Counted from the first letter of the stretch, positions 1 to 8,940 are shown. The stretch is DNA of 64,000 nt from Kitasatospora purpeofusca (GCF_000718025.1 NZ_JODS01000004.1:1-64000); one strand, 5' to 3'. A program made the numbers and translations. Notes: a model not told the origin generated them from the sequence alone.

Positions 1-1
1 C

Positions 2-106
2 AGCACCGAAACCCCCGTCATCACCCTCGACGCCCGACGACGCGACAGCGCCAAGAGCGCCCTCATCACCCTCGTCGAACACGCCCTCCTCGCCCGGCTG
101 CGGTGA
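2..106 (+). CDS. C-terminal end of a CvnD-like small GTPase (5' truncated by window)
   Basis: An open frame runs from the window edge to TGA at 104-106 and ends in the residues TPVITLDARRRDSAKSAL...LVEHALLARLR. This ending resembles, from memory, the C-termini of conservon CvnD proteins (COG2229, Ras-like ATP/GTP-binding proteins encoded with a CvnA histidine-kinase-like protein, CvnB and CvnC). It fits the neighbourhood, because the cvn1 conservon lies close to cimA in S. coelicolor. Only 34 residues are visible, so no nucleotide-binding motif can be checked. It converges on cimA with a shared hairpin between them. Confidence 0.5.
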   Translation, partial: STETPVITLDARRRDSAKSALITLVEHALLARLR

Positions 107-142
107 CCCCGGGGCACCGTTCCACGACGCACGGCCGAACGG

Positions 143-176
143 CGCGGCCCGCGGACCCTCCGGTCCCCGGGCCGCG
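143..176. terminator. Hairpin between convergent cvnD-like gene and cimA
   Basis: Two 15-nt arms (143-157 and 162-176) pair with one mismatch around a 4-nt loop, between two converging stop codons. No T-run is present, as is common in this group. It probably acts in both directions. Confidence 0.65.
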
Positions 177-208
177 TCGTCGTGTCACCGCGGCGGGCTG
201 ACCGGCCC

Positions 209-1825
209 TCAGTCCTGGGTCGGGTCCGGCTCCAGTCCGGCCCGCAGCAGGCCGTAGGTGTAGGCGTCCTCCAGCCCCAGCCAGGAAGCGGCCACCACGT
301 TGTCGGCCACCCCGACCGTGGACCAGGTGGCGGTGCCGTCGGTGGTCTCGATCAGCACCCGGGTCTTGGAGCCGGTGCCGTGCTGGCCCTCCAGGATGCG
401 GACCTTGTAGTCCACCAGCTCCAGCTTGGCCAGTTGCGGGTAGATCCGCTCCAGCGCGGTGCGCAACGCCTTGTCCAGCGCGTCGACCGGGCCGTTGCCC
501 TCGCCGGTGGCGAGCATCCGCTCGCCCTTGGCCCACAGCTTGACCGTCGCCTCGTTGCCCGCGCTGCCGCCCGGGCCCTGCTCGCTGATGGTGCGCCAGG
601 ACTCCAGGGCGAAGTAGCGCTCGCGGCGGCCGCGGACCTCGTCGCGCAGCAGCAGCTCGAAGGAGGCGTCGGCGGACTCGTAGGTGTAGCCGAGGTTCTC
701 CTGCTCCTTGACCCTGGCCACCACCCGGCCGGCCAGGTCCCGGTCGGTGGAGAGGTCGTAGCCGAGCTCCTTGCCCTTGAGCTCCACCGAGGCGCGGCCG
801 GCCATGTCGGAGACCAGCATCCGCATGGTGTTGCCGACCGTCTCCGGGTCGATGTGCTGGTAGAGGTCCGGGTCGACCTTGATCGCCGAGGCGTGCAGTC
901 CGGCCTTGTGGGCGAAGGCCGAGAAGCCGACGTAGGGCTGGTGGGTGGAGGGGGCGAGGTTGACCACCTCGGCGATCGCGTGCGAGATCCGGGTCATCTC
1001 GGCGAGGCTGCCGGGCGGCAGCACCCGGCGGTCGCACTTGAGCTCCAGCGCGCCGACGACCGGGAAGAGGTTGGCGTTGCCGACCCGCTCGCCGTATCCG
1101 TTGGCGGTGCACTGGACGTGGGTGGCGCCGGCCTCGACCGCGGCCAGGGTGTTGGCGACGGCGCAGCCGGTGTCGTCCTGGGCGTGGATGCCGAGCCGGG
1201 CGCCGGTCGCGGCGAGGACGTCGGCGACGGTGTCGCGCACGCCGGAGGGCAGCATCCCGCCGTTGGTGTCGCAGAGCACCACCACCTCGGCGCCGGCCTG
1301 GTGGGCGGTGCGGACCACGGCCAGCGCGTAGTCCCGGTTCGCCCGGTAGCCGTCGAAGAAGTGCTCGCAGTCGATGAAGACCCGGCGGCCCTGCGCCCGC
1401 AGGTGGGCGACGCTGTCCCGGACCATCTCCAGGTTCTCGTCCAGGGTGGTGCGCAGCGCCAGTTCGACGTGCCGGTCGTGGGCCTTGGCGACCAGGGTGA
1501 TCACCGGTGCGCCGGAGTTGACCAGCGCGGCGAGCTGCGGGTCGTCGGCGGCGCGGCCGCCGGCCCGCCGGGTGGCGCCGAAGGCGACCAGCCGGGCGTG
1601 CCGGAGGTCCAGCTCCTCGGCGGCGCGGGCGAAGAACTCGGTGTCCCGGGGGTTGGCTCCGGGCCAGCCGCCCTCGATGAAGCCGACGCCGAACTCGTCC
1701 AGGTGCCGGGCGATGGCCAGCTTGTCGGCCACCGTGAGGTTGATGCCCTCACGCTGGGCGCCGTCGCGCAGGGTGGTGTCGAAGACGTGGAAGGCGTCGT
1801 CGGGGAGGTTGCTCGCCTGGGTCAT
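209..1825 (-). CDS. cimA: (R)-citramalate synthase
   Basis: 538 residues. The product condenses acetyl-CoA with pyruvate to citramalate, the entry to the threonine-independent route to 2-oxobutyrate and isoleucine. The N-terminal DRE-TIM barrel starts with the catalytic signature FDTTLRDGAQREGINLT and continues with EGGWPGANPRDTEFF, which I associate with the citramalate-synthase subfamily rather than with LeuA. The C-terminal third is a LeuA-type allosteric dimer domain (GTGSKTRVLIETTDG), the site of feedback control by isoleucine or leucine in this family. The ATG start is followed directly by the conserved domain. Upstream on the same strand lie a 22-codon leader peptide and an intrinsic terminator, so expression is probably attenuated by branched-chain amino acid supply. 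LeuA is the main alternative; the GAQREG motif favours CimA. Confidence 0.9.
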   Translation of the reverse strand: MTQASNLPDDAFHVFDTTLRDGAQREGINLTVADKLAIARHLDEFGVGFIEGGWPGANPRDTEFFARAAEELDLRHARLVAFGATRRAGGRAADDPQLAALVNSGAPVITLVAKAHDRHVELALRTTLDENLEMVRDSVAHLRAQGRRVFIDCEHFFDGYRANRDYALAVVRTAHQAGAEVVVLCDTNGGMLPSGVRDTVADVLAATGARLGIHAQDDTGCAVANTLAAVEAGATHVQCTANGYGERVGNANLFPVVGALELKCDRRVLPPGSLAEMTRISHAIAEVVNLAPSTHQPYVGFSAFAHKAGLHASAIKVDPDLYQHIDPETVGNTMRMLVSDMAGRASVELKGKELGYDLSTDRDLAGRVVARVKEQENLGYTYESADASFELLLRDEVRGRRERYFALESWRTISEQGPGGSAGNEATVKLWAKGERMLATGEGNGPVDALDKALRTALERIYPQLAKLELVDYKVRILEGQHGTGSKTRVLIETTDGTATWSTVGVADNVVAASWLGLEDAYTYGLLRAGLEPDPTQD

Positions 1826-1955
1826 GACCCTGGGTCTCCGTTCCGGGAGGTCGGTTTACTGCTCTGCCGGTTCTGATTCCGGCTCCACTGTCCAGCATCC
1901 CGCGCGCGCCCGGTGTCCCTCGGCCCCTTGTGGGGGCTCCGGCCGGTCCGGGGGA

Positions 1956-1988
1956 AACAAAAAGACCCCTCGCGGGTGCGAGAGGTCT
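1956..1988 (-). terminator. Intrinsic terminator of the cimA attenuator
   Basis: On the minus strand, arms AGACCTCTCGC and GCGAGGGGTCT (1978-1988 and 1963-1973, one G-T wobble) enclose a 4-nt loop and are followed by TTTTTGTTT. It lies about 130 bases before the cimA ATG and after the leader-peptide stop, the standard place for an attenuator. A preceding imperfect hairpin spans about 2020-2046 and could act as the pause or antiterminator arm. Confidence 0.85.
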
Positions 1989-2044
1989 GCGCGCGGGTCT
2001 GGACGCTGGTGGTCGCTGCTCCGCATCGGGTGGTGCGGGAGCGG

Positions 2045-2113
2045 TCACTGCGGACCGGCGCGCCTGCTGCTAATAATCAGCGAAAGCGAGGACACGTCGG
2101 CAGTCTGGCACAT
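2045..2113 (-). CDS. Leader peptide of the cimA attenuator (22 aa)
   Basis: A 22-codon frame starts ATG at 2113 and stops TGA at 2045-2047. The peptide begins MCQTADVSSLSLIISS and ends RRAGPQ. It carries Val, Leu, Leu and two adjacent Ile codons. Both Ile codons are ATT and one Leu codon is CTT, codons that are rare in a genome of this GC content and would make ribosome stalling sensitive to charged tRNA. The stop lies about 57 bases before the terminator stem. No strong ribosome site is visible, so it may be weakly translated or start near the 5' end of the transcript. Function is inferred from position and codon content. Confidence 0.75.
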   Translation of the reverse strand: MCQTADVSSLSLIISSRRAGPQ

Positions 2114-2125
2114 CGTCCGCGTCGC

Positions 2126-2218
2126 GGCCCGCCCGTCTCGGCATCCGGAACGGGCGGGCCGGGACGGGCGGGTGGAGCCGGGGCGCGCCGGGCGGGCTCG
2201 ACGAGCGGCCCGCCCGGC
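2126..2218 (-). terminator. Two successive hairpins after ilvE
   Basis: Perfect 11-bp stems occur at 2187-2197/2208-2218 (loop 10) and 2126-2136/2150-2160 (loop 13), starting 9 bases past the ilvE stop. They separate ilvE from the cimA leader transcript. The cimA leader promoter must lie in or just after these hairpins. Confidence 0.65.
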
Positions 2219-2227
2219 GGGGCGGGA

Positions 2228-3340
2228 TCAGACGATCCGGTGCAGCCAGCCGTGGGTGTCGGGGGCCTGGCCGCCCTGGATCGCGAGCAGGGCGCGGCGC
2301 AGCTCCATGGTGACCGGGCCGGGCTCGCCGGCGCCGACGGTCCAGTCGCCGCCGCGGGACTTGACCGAGCCGACCGGGGTGATCACGGCGGCGGTGCCGC
2401 AGGCGAAGACCTCGGTCAGGGTGCCGTCGGCGTTGCCCTGCTTCCACTCCTCGGTGGAGATCTTCCGCTCCTCGACCGCGTAGCCGAGGTCGGTGGCGAG
2501 CTGCAGCAGCGAGTCGCGGGTGATGCCGGGCAGCAGGGCGCCGGACAGCTCGGGGGTGACGATCCGGGCGTCCTTGCCCTCGCCGAGGACGAAGTAGAGG
2601 TTCATGCCGCCCATCTCCTCGATCCACCGGTGCTCGGCGGCGTCGAGCCAGACGACCTGGTCGCAGCCCTTGGCGGCGGCCTCGGCCTGGGCCACCAGGG
2701 AGGCGGCGTAGTTGCCGGCGCACTTGGCGGCACCGGTGCCGCCCGGGGCCGCGCGGACGTAGTCCTCGGAGAGCCAGACCGAGACCGGCTTGACGCCGCC
2801 CGGGAAGTAGGCGCCGGCCGGGGAGGCGATGATCATGAAGAGGTAGGAGTTGGCGGGCCGGACACCCAGGCCGACCTCGGTGGCGAACATGAACGGCCGC
2901 AGGTAGAGGCTCTGCTCCGGCTCGTTCGGGACCCAGGCCTGCTCCTGCTGGACCAGCAGCTCGACGGCCTCGACGAAGGCCTCGACCGGCAGCTCCGGCA
3001 TCGCCAGCCGGCGGGCGGAGGCCTGGAAGCGCGCGGCGTTGGCCTCCGGGCGGAAGGTCGCGATCGAGCCGTCGGCCTGGCGGTAGGCCTTGAGGCCCTC
3101 GAAGATCGCCTGGCCGTAGTGCAGGGTCATGTTGGCCGGGTCCATCTCGATCGGCGCGTAGGGCGCCAGCTGGGCGTCGTGCCAGCCCACGCCCTCGGTC
3201 CAGCGGATGGTGACCATGTGGTCGGTGAACACGCGCCCGAAGCCCGGGTTGGCCAGCCGGGCCTCGCGCTCCGCCTGGGGCAGCGGGTGCGCGGAGGGCT
3301 TGAGGTCGAACGTGATGGGCGCCTGGGTGGGCGTGCTCAT
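2228..3340 (-). CDS. ilvE: Branched-chain amino acid aminotransferase
   Basis: 370 residues. A PLP-dependent fold-type IV transaminase that interconverts 2-oxoglutarate/glutamate with the keto acids of Val, Leu and Ile, the last step of all three pathways. The sequence has the conserved YGQAIFEGLKAYR near residue 75, the PLP-lysine region KCAGNYAASLVAQ, and LVEVFACGTAAVITPVG-type residues (TEVFACGTAAVITPVG) near the C-terminus. The start is ATG at 3340 (MSTPTQAPITFDLKPSAHPL), preceded by GAAGGA; an in-frame extension further upstream has no such site. It lies downstream of leuB, 217 bases apart, and upstream of cimA. Confidence 0.95.
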   Translation of the reverse strand: MSTPTQAPITFDLKPSAHPLPQAEREARLANPGFGRVFTDHMVTIRWTEGVGWHDAQLAPYAPIEMDPANMTLHYGQAIFEGLKAYRQADGSIATFRPEANAARFQASARRLAMPELPVEAFVEAVELLVQQEQAWVPNEPEQSLYLRPFMFATEVGLGVRPANSYLFMIIASPAGAYFPGGVKPVSVWLSEDYVRAAPGGTGAAKCAGNYAASLVAQAEAAAKGCDQVVWLDAAEHRWIEEMGGMNLYFVLGEGKDARIVTPELSGALLPGITRDSLLQLATDLGYAVEERKISTEEWKQGNADGTLTEVFACGTAAVITPVGSVKSRGGDWTVGAGEPGPVTMELRRALLAIQGGQAPDTHGWLHRIV

Positions 3341-3557
3341 GGCTGTGTGTCCTTCACCGTGGGGTTGGTCCGGGCCGCCTCCGCCGGTGCTCGTCCCGGA
3401 CTCTCGCTCCGGTACGGACGCACGACGGCACGGCCCACTGTCGATACTCGCATCCAGAGGGCCGTGCCGAACAGTCGCGGACTCCTTGGAGAACCGCAAG
3501 CTGCCGTTATGGGGTCCGGCCCTCGGGCCGGAACACCGTTTGTCGGGTCCCGGCCTC

Positions 3558-4595
3558 CTAGGCGGATACTCGGGCGGCGAGCGCGTCGCCGACCTGGGAA
3601 GTGGTACGGGTGCCGGTCCGCTCGGTGAGGTCCGCGGCGACCGCGGCCTCGATCCGGGCGGCCTCGGCGGCGTACCCGAGGTGGTCGAGGAGCATGGCGA
3701 CCGACAGCACGGTGGCGGTCGGGTCGGCCTTGCCCTGGCCGGCGATGTCCGGGGCCGAGCCGTGCACGGGCTCGAACATCGACGGGAAGGCGCCGCTCGG
3801 GTTGATGTTGCCGCTCGCGGCCAGGCCGATCCCGCCGGTGACGGCGGCGGCCAGGTCGGTCAGGATGTCGCCGAACAGGTTGTCGGTCACGATGACGTCG
3901 AACCGCTCGGGCTGGGTGACGAAGAAGATGGTCGCCGCGTCGACGTGCAGGTAGTCGGTGGTGACCTCGGGGAACTCGGTGCCGACCTGCTCGAAGATCC
4001 GGGTCCACAGGTGGCCGGCGTGCACCAGCACGTTGTTCTTGTGCACCAGGGTCAGCTTCTTGCGCGGACGCGCCTGCGCCCGGCGGTAGGCGTCGCGCAC
4101 CACGCGCTCGATGCCGAAGGCGGTGTTGAGGCTGACCTCGGTGGCCACCTCCTGCTCGGTACCGGTGCGCAGCGAGCCGCCGTTGCCGACGTACGGGCCC
4201 TCGGTGCCCTCGCGGACGACCACGAAGTCGATCTCCGGCTCGCCGGCCAGCGGCGACTTCACACCCGGGAAGAGCCGGCCCGGCCGGAGGTTGATGTGGT
4301 GGTCGAAGGCGAACCGCAGCTTCAGCAGCAGCCCCCGCTCCAGCACTCCGGACGGCACGCTCGGGTCGCCGATGGCGCCGAGCAGGATCGCGTCGTGGGC
4401 CTTGAGCTCGGCGAGCACGCTCTCCGGGAGGGTCTCACCGGTGCGGTGGTAACGCCGGGCGCCGAGGTCGAACTCGGTGCTCTCCAGCTTCACATCGGCG
4501 GGAAGTGCCGCCTCCAGCACCTTGAGGCCCTCGGCCACCACTTCCTGGCCGATACCGTCACCGGGGACGACTGCGAGACGAATCGTGCGAGACAT
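3558..4595 (-). CDS. leuB: 3-isopropylmalate dehydrogenase
   Basis: 345 residues. Oxidatively decarboxylates 3-isopropylmalate to 2-oxoisocaproate with NAD+ in leucine synthesis. Family features seen are the N-terminal AVVPGDGIGQEV, the substrate loop around LLKLRFAFDHHINLRPGR, TEGPYVGNGG, VDAATIFFV, the metal-binding DNLFGDILTDLAA, and the NAD-binding EPVHGSAPDIAGQGKADPTA. The short actinobacterial form starts at ATG 4595 (MSRTIRLAVVPGDG). It is followed by ilvE on the same strand, but the 217-base gap leaves room for a separate ilvE promoter. Confidence 0.96.
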   Translation of the reverse strand: MSRTIRLAVVPGDGIGQEVVAEGLKVLEAALPADVKLESTEFDLGARRYHRTGETLPESVLAELKAHDAILLGAIGDPSVPSGVLERGLLLKLRFAFDHHINLRPGRLFPGVKSPLAGEPEIDFVVVREGTEGPYVGNGGSLRTGTEQEVATEVSLNTAFGIERVVRDAYRRAQARPRKKLTLVHKNNVLVHAGHLWTRIFEQVGTEFPEVTTDYLHVDAATIFFVTQPERFDVIVTDNLFGDILTDLAAAVTGGIGLAASGNINPSGAFPSMFEPVHGSAPDIAGQGKADPTATVLSVAMLLDHLGYAAEAARIEAAVAADLTERTGTRTTSQVGDALAARVSA

Positions 4596-4672
4596 GCTCG
4601 GAGGCTACGCCGATGTCCCAGAGCCTGACATCCGGCGTCCACCATCCGGACAGCACCCCTACTGGGAGCCGA

Positions 4673-5242
4673 TCAGGTGAGATCGATGTCGACCGGGAAG
4701 GGCCGGTCGAGCTTCAGCTGCTTGTGGTGGATGCCGGTAAGCCCGTAGAGCCCGGTGGCCGGGTCGATCTCGTAGGTGTGGACCACGGGCCGGCCCTCGT
4801 TGCACTCGACCCGCCAGAAGTGGGGGATGCCAGCGGCGGCGTACTTGCGCGGCTTGACCTCGCGGTCGCGCTCCTGGGATTCCTGGGAAACGACCTCGAC
4901 CAGGAGCAGCACGTCCTCCGGACGGCAGAAGGTCTGGTCGTCGCCGGTGTCCGCCCGCAGGTCGACCACCATCAGATCGGGCTCCGGCCGATTGCGGTCG
5001 TCCAGTACCAGCCCCATCCGACGCCAGATCTCCCAGCCGACCGGTACCTGATCGGTCAGGCACCGGTCCAGAACACCGACCGTGCGCGCGTGGAAGCGAG
5101 TCTGAGGCGCACTGAACACCAGGCTGCCGAACAGCAGCTCGGTGTGCGGCGGCAGGTCGCACATTCGATCGAGATCGTCGGCGCTGCGACCCTCGGCCGG
5201 CGGGCGAAGCCAGTCCGGGTATGGCTCAAGGAGGTCGTCCAC
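4673..5242 (-). CDS. Uma2 family protein (DUF820, restriction-endonuclease-like fold)
   Basis: 189 residues from GTG 5242. It has the pattern of the Streptomyces-expanded Uma2 family: RSADDLDRMCDLPPHTELL, then a strand-rich core with NRPEPDLMVVDL, EDVLLLVEVVSQES, RDREVKPRKYAAAGIPHFWR and a C-terminal PFPVDIDL. The PD...(D/E)xV and KxxxYAxAGI pieces are the PD-(D/E)XK-like core. The cellular role of this family is not known. An alternative GTG at 5287 would add 15 residues that run into the hairpin of the upstream gene, so I prefer 5242. A second family member is encoded at 40503-41060. Confidence 0.8.
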   Translation of the reverse strand: MDDLLEPYPDWLRPPAEGRSADDLDRMCDLPPHTELLFGSLVFSAPQTRFHARTVGVLDRCLTDQVPVGWEIWRRMGLVLDDRNRPEPDLMVVDLRADTGDDQTFCRPEDVLLLVEVVSQESQERDREVKPRKYAAAGIPHFWRVECNEGRPVVHTYEIDPATGLYGLTGIHHKQLKLDRPFPVDIDLT

Positions 5243-5293
5243 CGTTCCACGTTCGCAAGAACGGCGTGACGGAAGCCAGTCGACCACCCGGAC

Positions 5294-5327
5294 GAGGGAG
5301 CGCGTGGGCGCGGCCTCGCGCTCCCTC
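5294..5327 (-). terminator. Terminator after the subtilisin gene
   Basis: Perfect 11-bp inverted repeat GAGGGAGCGCG/CGCGCTCCCTC (5294-5304, 5317-5327) with a 12-base loop, 8 bases beyond the stop of the protease gene. Confidence 0.7.
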
Positions 5328-5335
5328 GGAGTGGC

Positions 5336-8300
5336 TCAGGGCAGGGTCAGGATCTGGCTGCGGCGGCCCTCCGGGTTGAGGTGGTGGAGCAGGAGGACGC
5401 GGGACCGGTCGCCGTCGGTGCGGCGGATGTCGAGCAGGGTGGCGGGGTGGACGGGGGCGGCCAGGGCGGTGGGGCCGCCGGGGCCGGTGCGGATGTCGAC
5501 GGCGGGGTGCAGGACGTCGACGGCCAGGGTGGGACGGGTGCCGCGCAGACCGATCGCGGAGAAGGCGTCGGCCGGGTCCCGACCGGCGCCGGACAGGCCG
5601 GTCCACACGGCGTAGTGGACCGTGCTGTGCCCGGCGCGGACGCCCGGGAGGACGGACAGCCGGACCGGAAGGACCACCGTGTCGGAGTCCAGCAGGGCGG
5701 TGTCGGTGTCGCCCCAGCGGGCGTTCAGCGGCTGGACGTCGAGTTCGGCGCCGGTGCGGGCGTCCAGGGTGCGGGCCACCAGGACGTCGCTGCCGCGCAT
5801 CCGGTCGGCCTTGACCAGCACGTCGGTGGTGCCGTCCCCGTCGGTGTCCAGCACGGCCCGGACGCCGAACAGCCCGACCGGGGTGGCGGCCGGGGCCCAG
5901 ACCTGGGCACCGAGGTAGAGCCGGCCCTCGGCGAGCGGGTCCCCGGCCACGGCGGGCGCGTCGGTGGCGGCCCCCGCGGCCCGCAGGTTGGCCGCGCGGT
6001 CGCCGGGGCGCTCCACGCAGACGTCCCGCAGGTGCTCGGCCTCCTCGGTGCTGCCTTCCGGCACGAAGCCCGCGCCGGGGCCGACGGCCGCCCCGCTGTC
6101 CGGCGGGCAGTCCGCCCAGCGGGCGCCCTCCCCGCCGAGTGCGAAGGCACTGAGCAGGCCCGGCGCGTCACCGGGCGCGTCGGTGCCGGTGAGCGCGACC
6201 ACGGCCCCGGAGCGGGTGGTGCGGACCGGGGCGGTGGCGGCCACGTCGGTGGCCGGGCGCGGGGCCGCGAACAGCGGCACCCGCAGGCCCGGGGCGGCCG
6301 GGTCGTCCGGGGTCAGCAGCAGCCGGCCGGAGAGCTCGCCCCGGTAGCTGCGGGCCCGGCCGCCCTGGACGGTGGCGATCGTCGGGTCCGGGGCACGGCC
6401 GAGCGCGCCGGGCACGCTCAGGGTGACCCGGACCCGCGCGGTGCCGCCGGGCGGCACCTCGATCCGGTCGGGCGCGAGCTCGAAGCGGGCGCCGGGCAGC
6501 TCGGTGGCGGCCGCGTAGCCGGTCCGGTAGGCGACCGGGGCCGCGGACAGGTTGCGGACCTCGACCTCGCGCACCAGGGCGAGCGGCCCGGTGACGGCGA
6601 CCGGGCCGAAGGAGACGCCGACGGCCCCCTCCACCGCGCCCTCCCCCGCCGCGTAGGCGACGGCCGGGGTGCGGACGGCCCGGTCGACGGCGGCCCGGCC
6701 GGCGCCGGTGCGCTCGGGCCCGTAGACCGGGCCGGTGCCGCCGTCGCCGAGCCAGGTGTCCCCGGCGGTGTTCATCAGCGCGGCCTTGACCTGCTCGACG
6801 GTCCAGCCGGGGTGGGCCGCGCGGACCAGCGCGGCCAGGCCGGCGGCGTGCGGGGTGGCCATCGAGGTGCCGTCCTCGCGCTGGCCGCCGGTGCCGCTGC
6901 CGACCCGGGCCGACCAGATGGTCTCGCCGGGGGCGGCGAGGTCCGGCTTGACCACCCCGGGCACGCCGATGCCGCGGGAGGTGAAGTCGGTGAGGGTGTC
7001 GAGCCGCTGGGGCTGGTCCTGGGCGACGACGCCGTGCAGCGGGTTGCCCGGCGCGGCGAGGCGGACCCGGACCGGGCCGGCGGCGGCGCCCGCGCGAAGC
7101 CGTTCGCCGTCGGCGCGGGCGAGCAGGGCCAGCGGGACCCGGTCGTTGCCGGCGATCTCGGCGAGGTGGTCGTCGTCGGCCGCGAGCAGGGCGCCGAGCG
7201 CGCCGGCCCCGGCGACGTGGTCGGCGCGCGGGCCCGAGCCGCAGGCGCGCTCGGACTCGCGGGTGCTCCAGGCGAGCACGGCGATCCGCCCGGCGAGCCG
7301 CTGCCGGTCGGCCTCGGAGAAGGCCGTGCAGCCGTCCCGCTGGTCGGCGGGCAGGGCGAGCTCGCCGGCCACGTCGGCGGTGGACCAGTCCTGGTAGCGG
7401 GCGCTCCAGTGGGCCGGCACGACCCCGGCCAGCGGCTGCGGGTCGAGCACGGTGAGGCCGTCGGCGTCGCTGTGCGGGTCGACCGAGGCGGCGACGGCGA
7501 GCGCCCTGGCGGCGGTGCCGGGGCTGCCGCCGATGGCGTACACGTCGCCCTCGTTGCCCGCGGCGGCGACCACCACGGTGCCGAGCGCGGCGAGCCGGTC
7601 GACGGCGAGGGCGTCGGCGTCGTCGGTGGCGCCGAAGCGGCTGCCGAGCGAGAGGTTCAGGACGTCGAGCCGGTCGCTCGGGTCGCCGTCGCCGTCCGGG
7701 TCGGCGGCCAGGTCGAGGGCCTCGCCGAGCTGGTCGGTGGAGCCGTCGCAGCCGAACACCCGGATCGCGTACAACTGGGCGCCGGGCGCGGCGCCGGGGC
7801 CGACCCGGAAGCCGGCCGGGTCCAGGCCGGGCCGGTAGGGGCCCCGGTAGGGCTGTCCGTCGGTGGTGACGCCGAGGCCGGCGGCGGTGCCGGCCACATG
7901 GGTGCCGTGGCCGTTGCGGACGCAGTCGATCGGGTTCTCGTCCGGGTGCGGCTCGGGCTGGTAGTGCGGGGAGGACGGGTCGGGCTGGTAGTCGTCGCCG
8001 ACCAGGTCGCGGCCGCCGGTCACCTTGGCGCTCGGGAAGAGGCCGGCCGGCGCGGGCTTCGCCCCGTCGACGGAGCGGAACGCCTCCTCGGTGCCGGGGC
8101 CGCCGAAGTCGGCGTGGGTGTAGTCGATGCCGCTGTCCGCGATGCCGATCCGCACGCCCCGGCCGGTGTCGCCGCCGTCCGGGCCGCCGTCGGAGGAGGC
8201 GCCCGTCCAGACCTCGGGCGCGCCGGTGACCGGCACCGAGTGGGCGTTGTCCCGCTGCTTGCGGACGATCGGGTGAACGGCCGCGACCCCGGGCAGGATG

Positions 8301-8728
8301 CGCAGCGCGGGCAGCCGGTCGGCGGGGGCGTTGACCGCGAGTCCGGTGACCAGGGTGCGGGTGCGGTAGAGCTCCCGGGCGGCGGGGACGGCCTCGTGGA
8401 CGGCGTCGGCCAGGCGGTCCAGCGCCGTGGAGGCGCGGGTCCGCTGGGCGGCGCCGGCCCGGGCGGCCTCGCCCCGGACGGCCTCCGGGGAGCGCCGGTT
8501 GCGGCGGGCCTCGTCCCCGGCCCGGCGCCAGGCGGGGGCGACCGGTTCGGTGGCGAGTTCCAGCAGGACGGCGACGGGTCCGGCGGCGGAGCGGCCCGGC
8601 GGGGCCGACGGGGACGTCGGCGGGCTGCCGGTGGCCGGGGCGGCCCCGGTGAGCAGGGCCGGTCCGGCGAGCAGGGTGAGCGTCAGGCCGAGCCGGGCAA
8701 GCGGTCGGCGGACGACGGGATGGCGCAT
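5336..8728 (-). CDS. Secreted subtilisin-like serine protease (S8 family), large
   Basis: 1130 residues. The start is ATG 8728 with GGAGAGG nearby. A signal peptide (basic MRHPVVRRPLARLG, then a hydrophobic stretch and an Ala-rich cleavage region) implies export. An inhibitor-I9-like propeptide region follows. The catalytic triad is visible: Asp in IGIADSGIDYTHADFGG (about residue 198), His in NGHGTHVAGTAAG (about 274) and Ser in GTSMATPHAAGLAALV (about 620). A protease-associated (PA) insert lies between His and Ser (around DGCTAFSEADRQRLAGRIAV). After the catalytic domain comes a fibronectin-like region (VRVTLSVPG) and a long C-terminal part of unknown fold. Substrate unknown; probably extracellular protein turnover. 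It is monocistronic between two hairpins. Confidence 0.92.
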   Translation of the reverse strand: MRHPVVRRPLARLGLTLTLLAGPALLTGAAPATGSPPTSPSAPPGRSAAGPVAVLLELATEPVAPAWRRAGDEARRNRRSPEAVRGEAARAGAAQRTRASTALDRLADAVHEAVPAARELYRTRTLVTGLAVNAPADRLPALRILPGVAAVHPIVRKQRDNAHSVPVTGAPEVWTGASSDGGPDGGDTGRGVRIGIADSGIDYTHADFGGPGTEEAFRSVDGAKPAPAGLFPSAKVTGGRDLVGDDYQPDPSSPHYQPEPHPDENPIDCVRNGHGTHVAGTAAGLGVTTDGQPYRGPYRPGLDPAGFRVGPGAAPGAQLYAIRVFGCDGSTDQLGEALDLAADPDGDGDPSDRLDVLNLSLGSRFGATDDADALAVDRLAALGTVVVAAAGNEGDVYAIGGSPGTAARALAVAASVDPHSDADGLTVLDPQPLAGVVPAHWSARYQDWSTADVAGELALPADQRDGCTAFSEADRQRLAGRIAVLAWSTRESERACGSGPRADHVAGAGALGALLAADDDHLAEIAGNDRVPLALLARADGERLRAGAAAGPVRVRLAAPGNPLHGVVAQDQPQRLDTLTDFTSRGIGVPGVVKPDLAAPGETIWSARVGSGTGGQREDGTSMATPHAAGLAALVRAAHPGWTVEQVKAALMNTAGDTWLGDGGTGPVYGPERTGAGRAAVDRAVRTPAVAYAAGEGAVEGAVGVSFGPVAVTGPLALVREVEVRNLSAAPVAYRTGYAAATELPGARFELAPDRIEVPPGGTARVRVTLSVPGALGRAPDPTIATVQGGRARSYRGELSGRLLLTPDDPAAPGLRVPLFAAPRPATDVAATAPVRTTRSGAVVALTGTDAPGDAPGLLSAFALGGEGARWADCPPDSGAAVGPGAGFVPEGSTEEAEHLRDVCVERPGDRAANLRAAGAATDAPAVAGDPLAEGRLYLGAQVWAPAATPVGLFGVRAVLDTDGDGTTDVLVKADRMRGSDVLVARTLDARTGAELDVQPLNARWGDTDTALLDSDTVVLPVRLSVLPGVRAGHSTVHYAVWTGLSGAGRDPADAFSAIGLRGTRPTLAVDVLHPAVDIRTGPGGPTALAAPVHPATLLDIRRTDGDRSRVLLLHHLNPEGRRSQILTLP

Positions 8729-8908
8729 GGTCCTCTCCCCCGGCCGGGGGAACTGATCCGCATCCGGTGCCGCTGACGCCCGCCCGCGCGGCCGTCGATC
8801 ACCCTTCCGGGGGCCCCAAATTAGGAATATCGCGCCGGTCCGGGCGAGTAACTTCCACCGAACGGCGGCAACTTGCACTCCTGGGAGTGACCCTCCGTCA
8901 GTCCGTCC

Positions 8909-8940
8909 GGCCCATTCGGCGGATGAACGCCGAACGGGCC
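8909..8940 (-). terminator. Terminator after the 52-residue gene
   Basis: 13-nt arms at 8909-8921 and 8928-8940 pair with a single G-T wobble around a 6-base loop. It sits between the small gene ending at 9009 and the protease start at 8728. Confidence 0.65.

Noticed and set aside
182..1876. Long plus-strand open frames opposite cimA, and similar ones opposite most large genes
   Set aside because: High GC leaves antisense frames open. Their translations are low-complexity Gly/Val/Arg/Gln-rich and match no family, while the minus-strand frames show clear domains.
3341..3499. 53-residue N-terminal extension of IlvE
   Set aside because: It lacks a ribosome site, while GAAGGA precedes ATG 3340 and the conserved N-terminus starts there.
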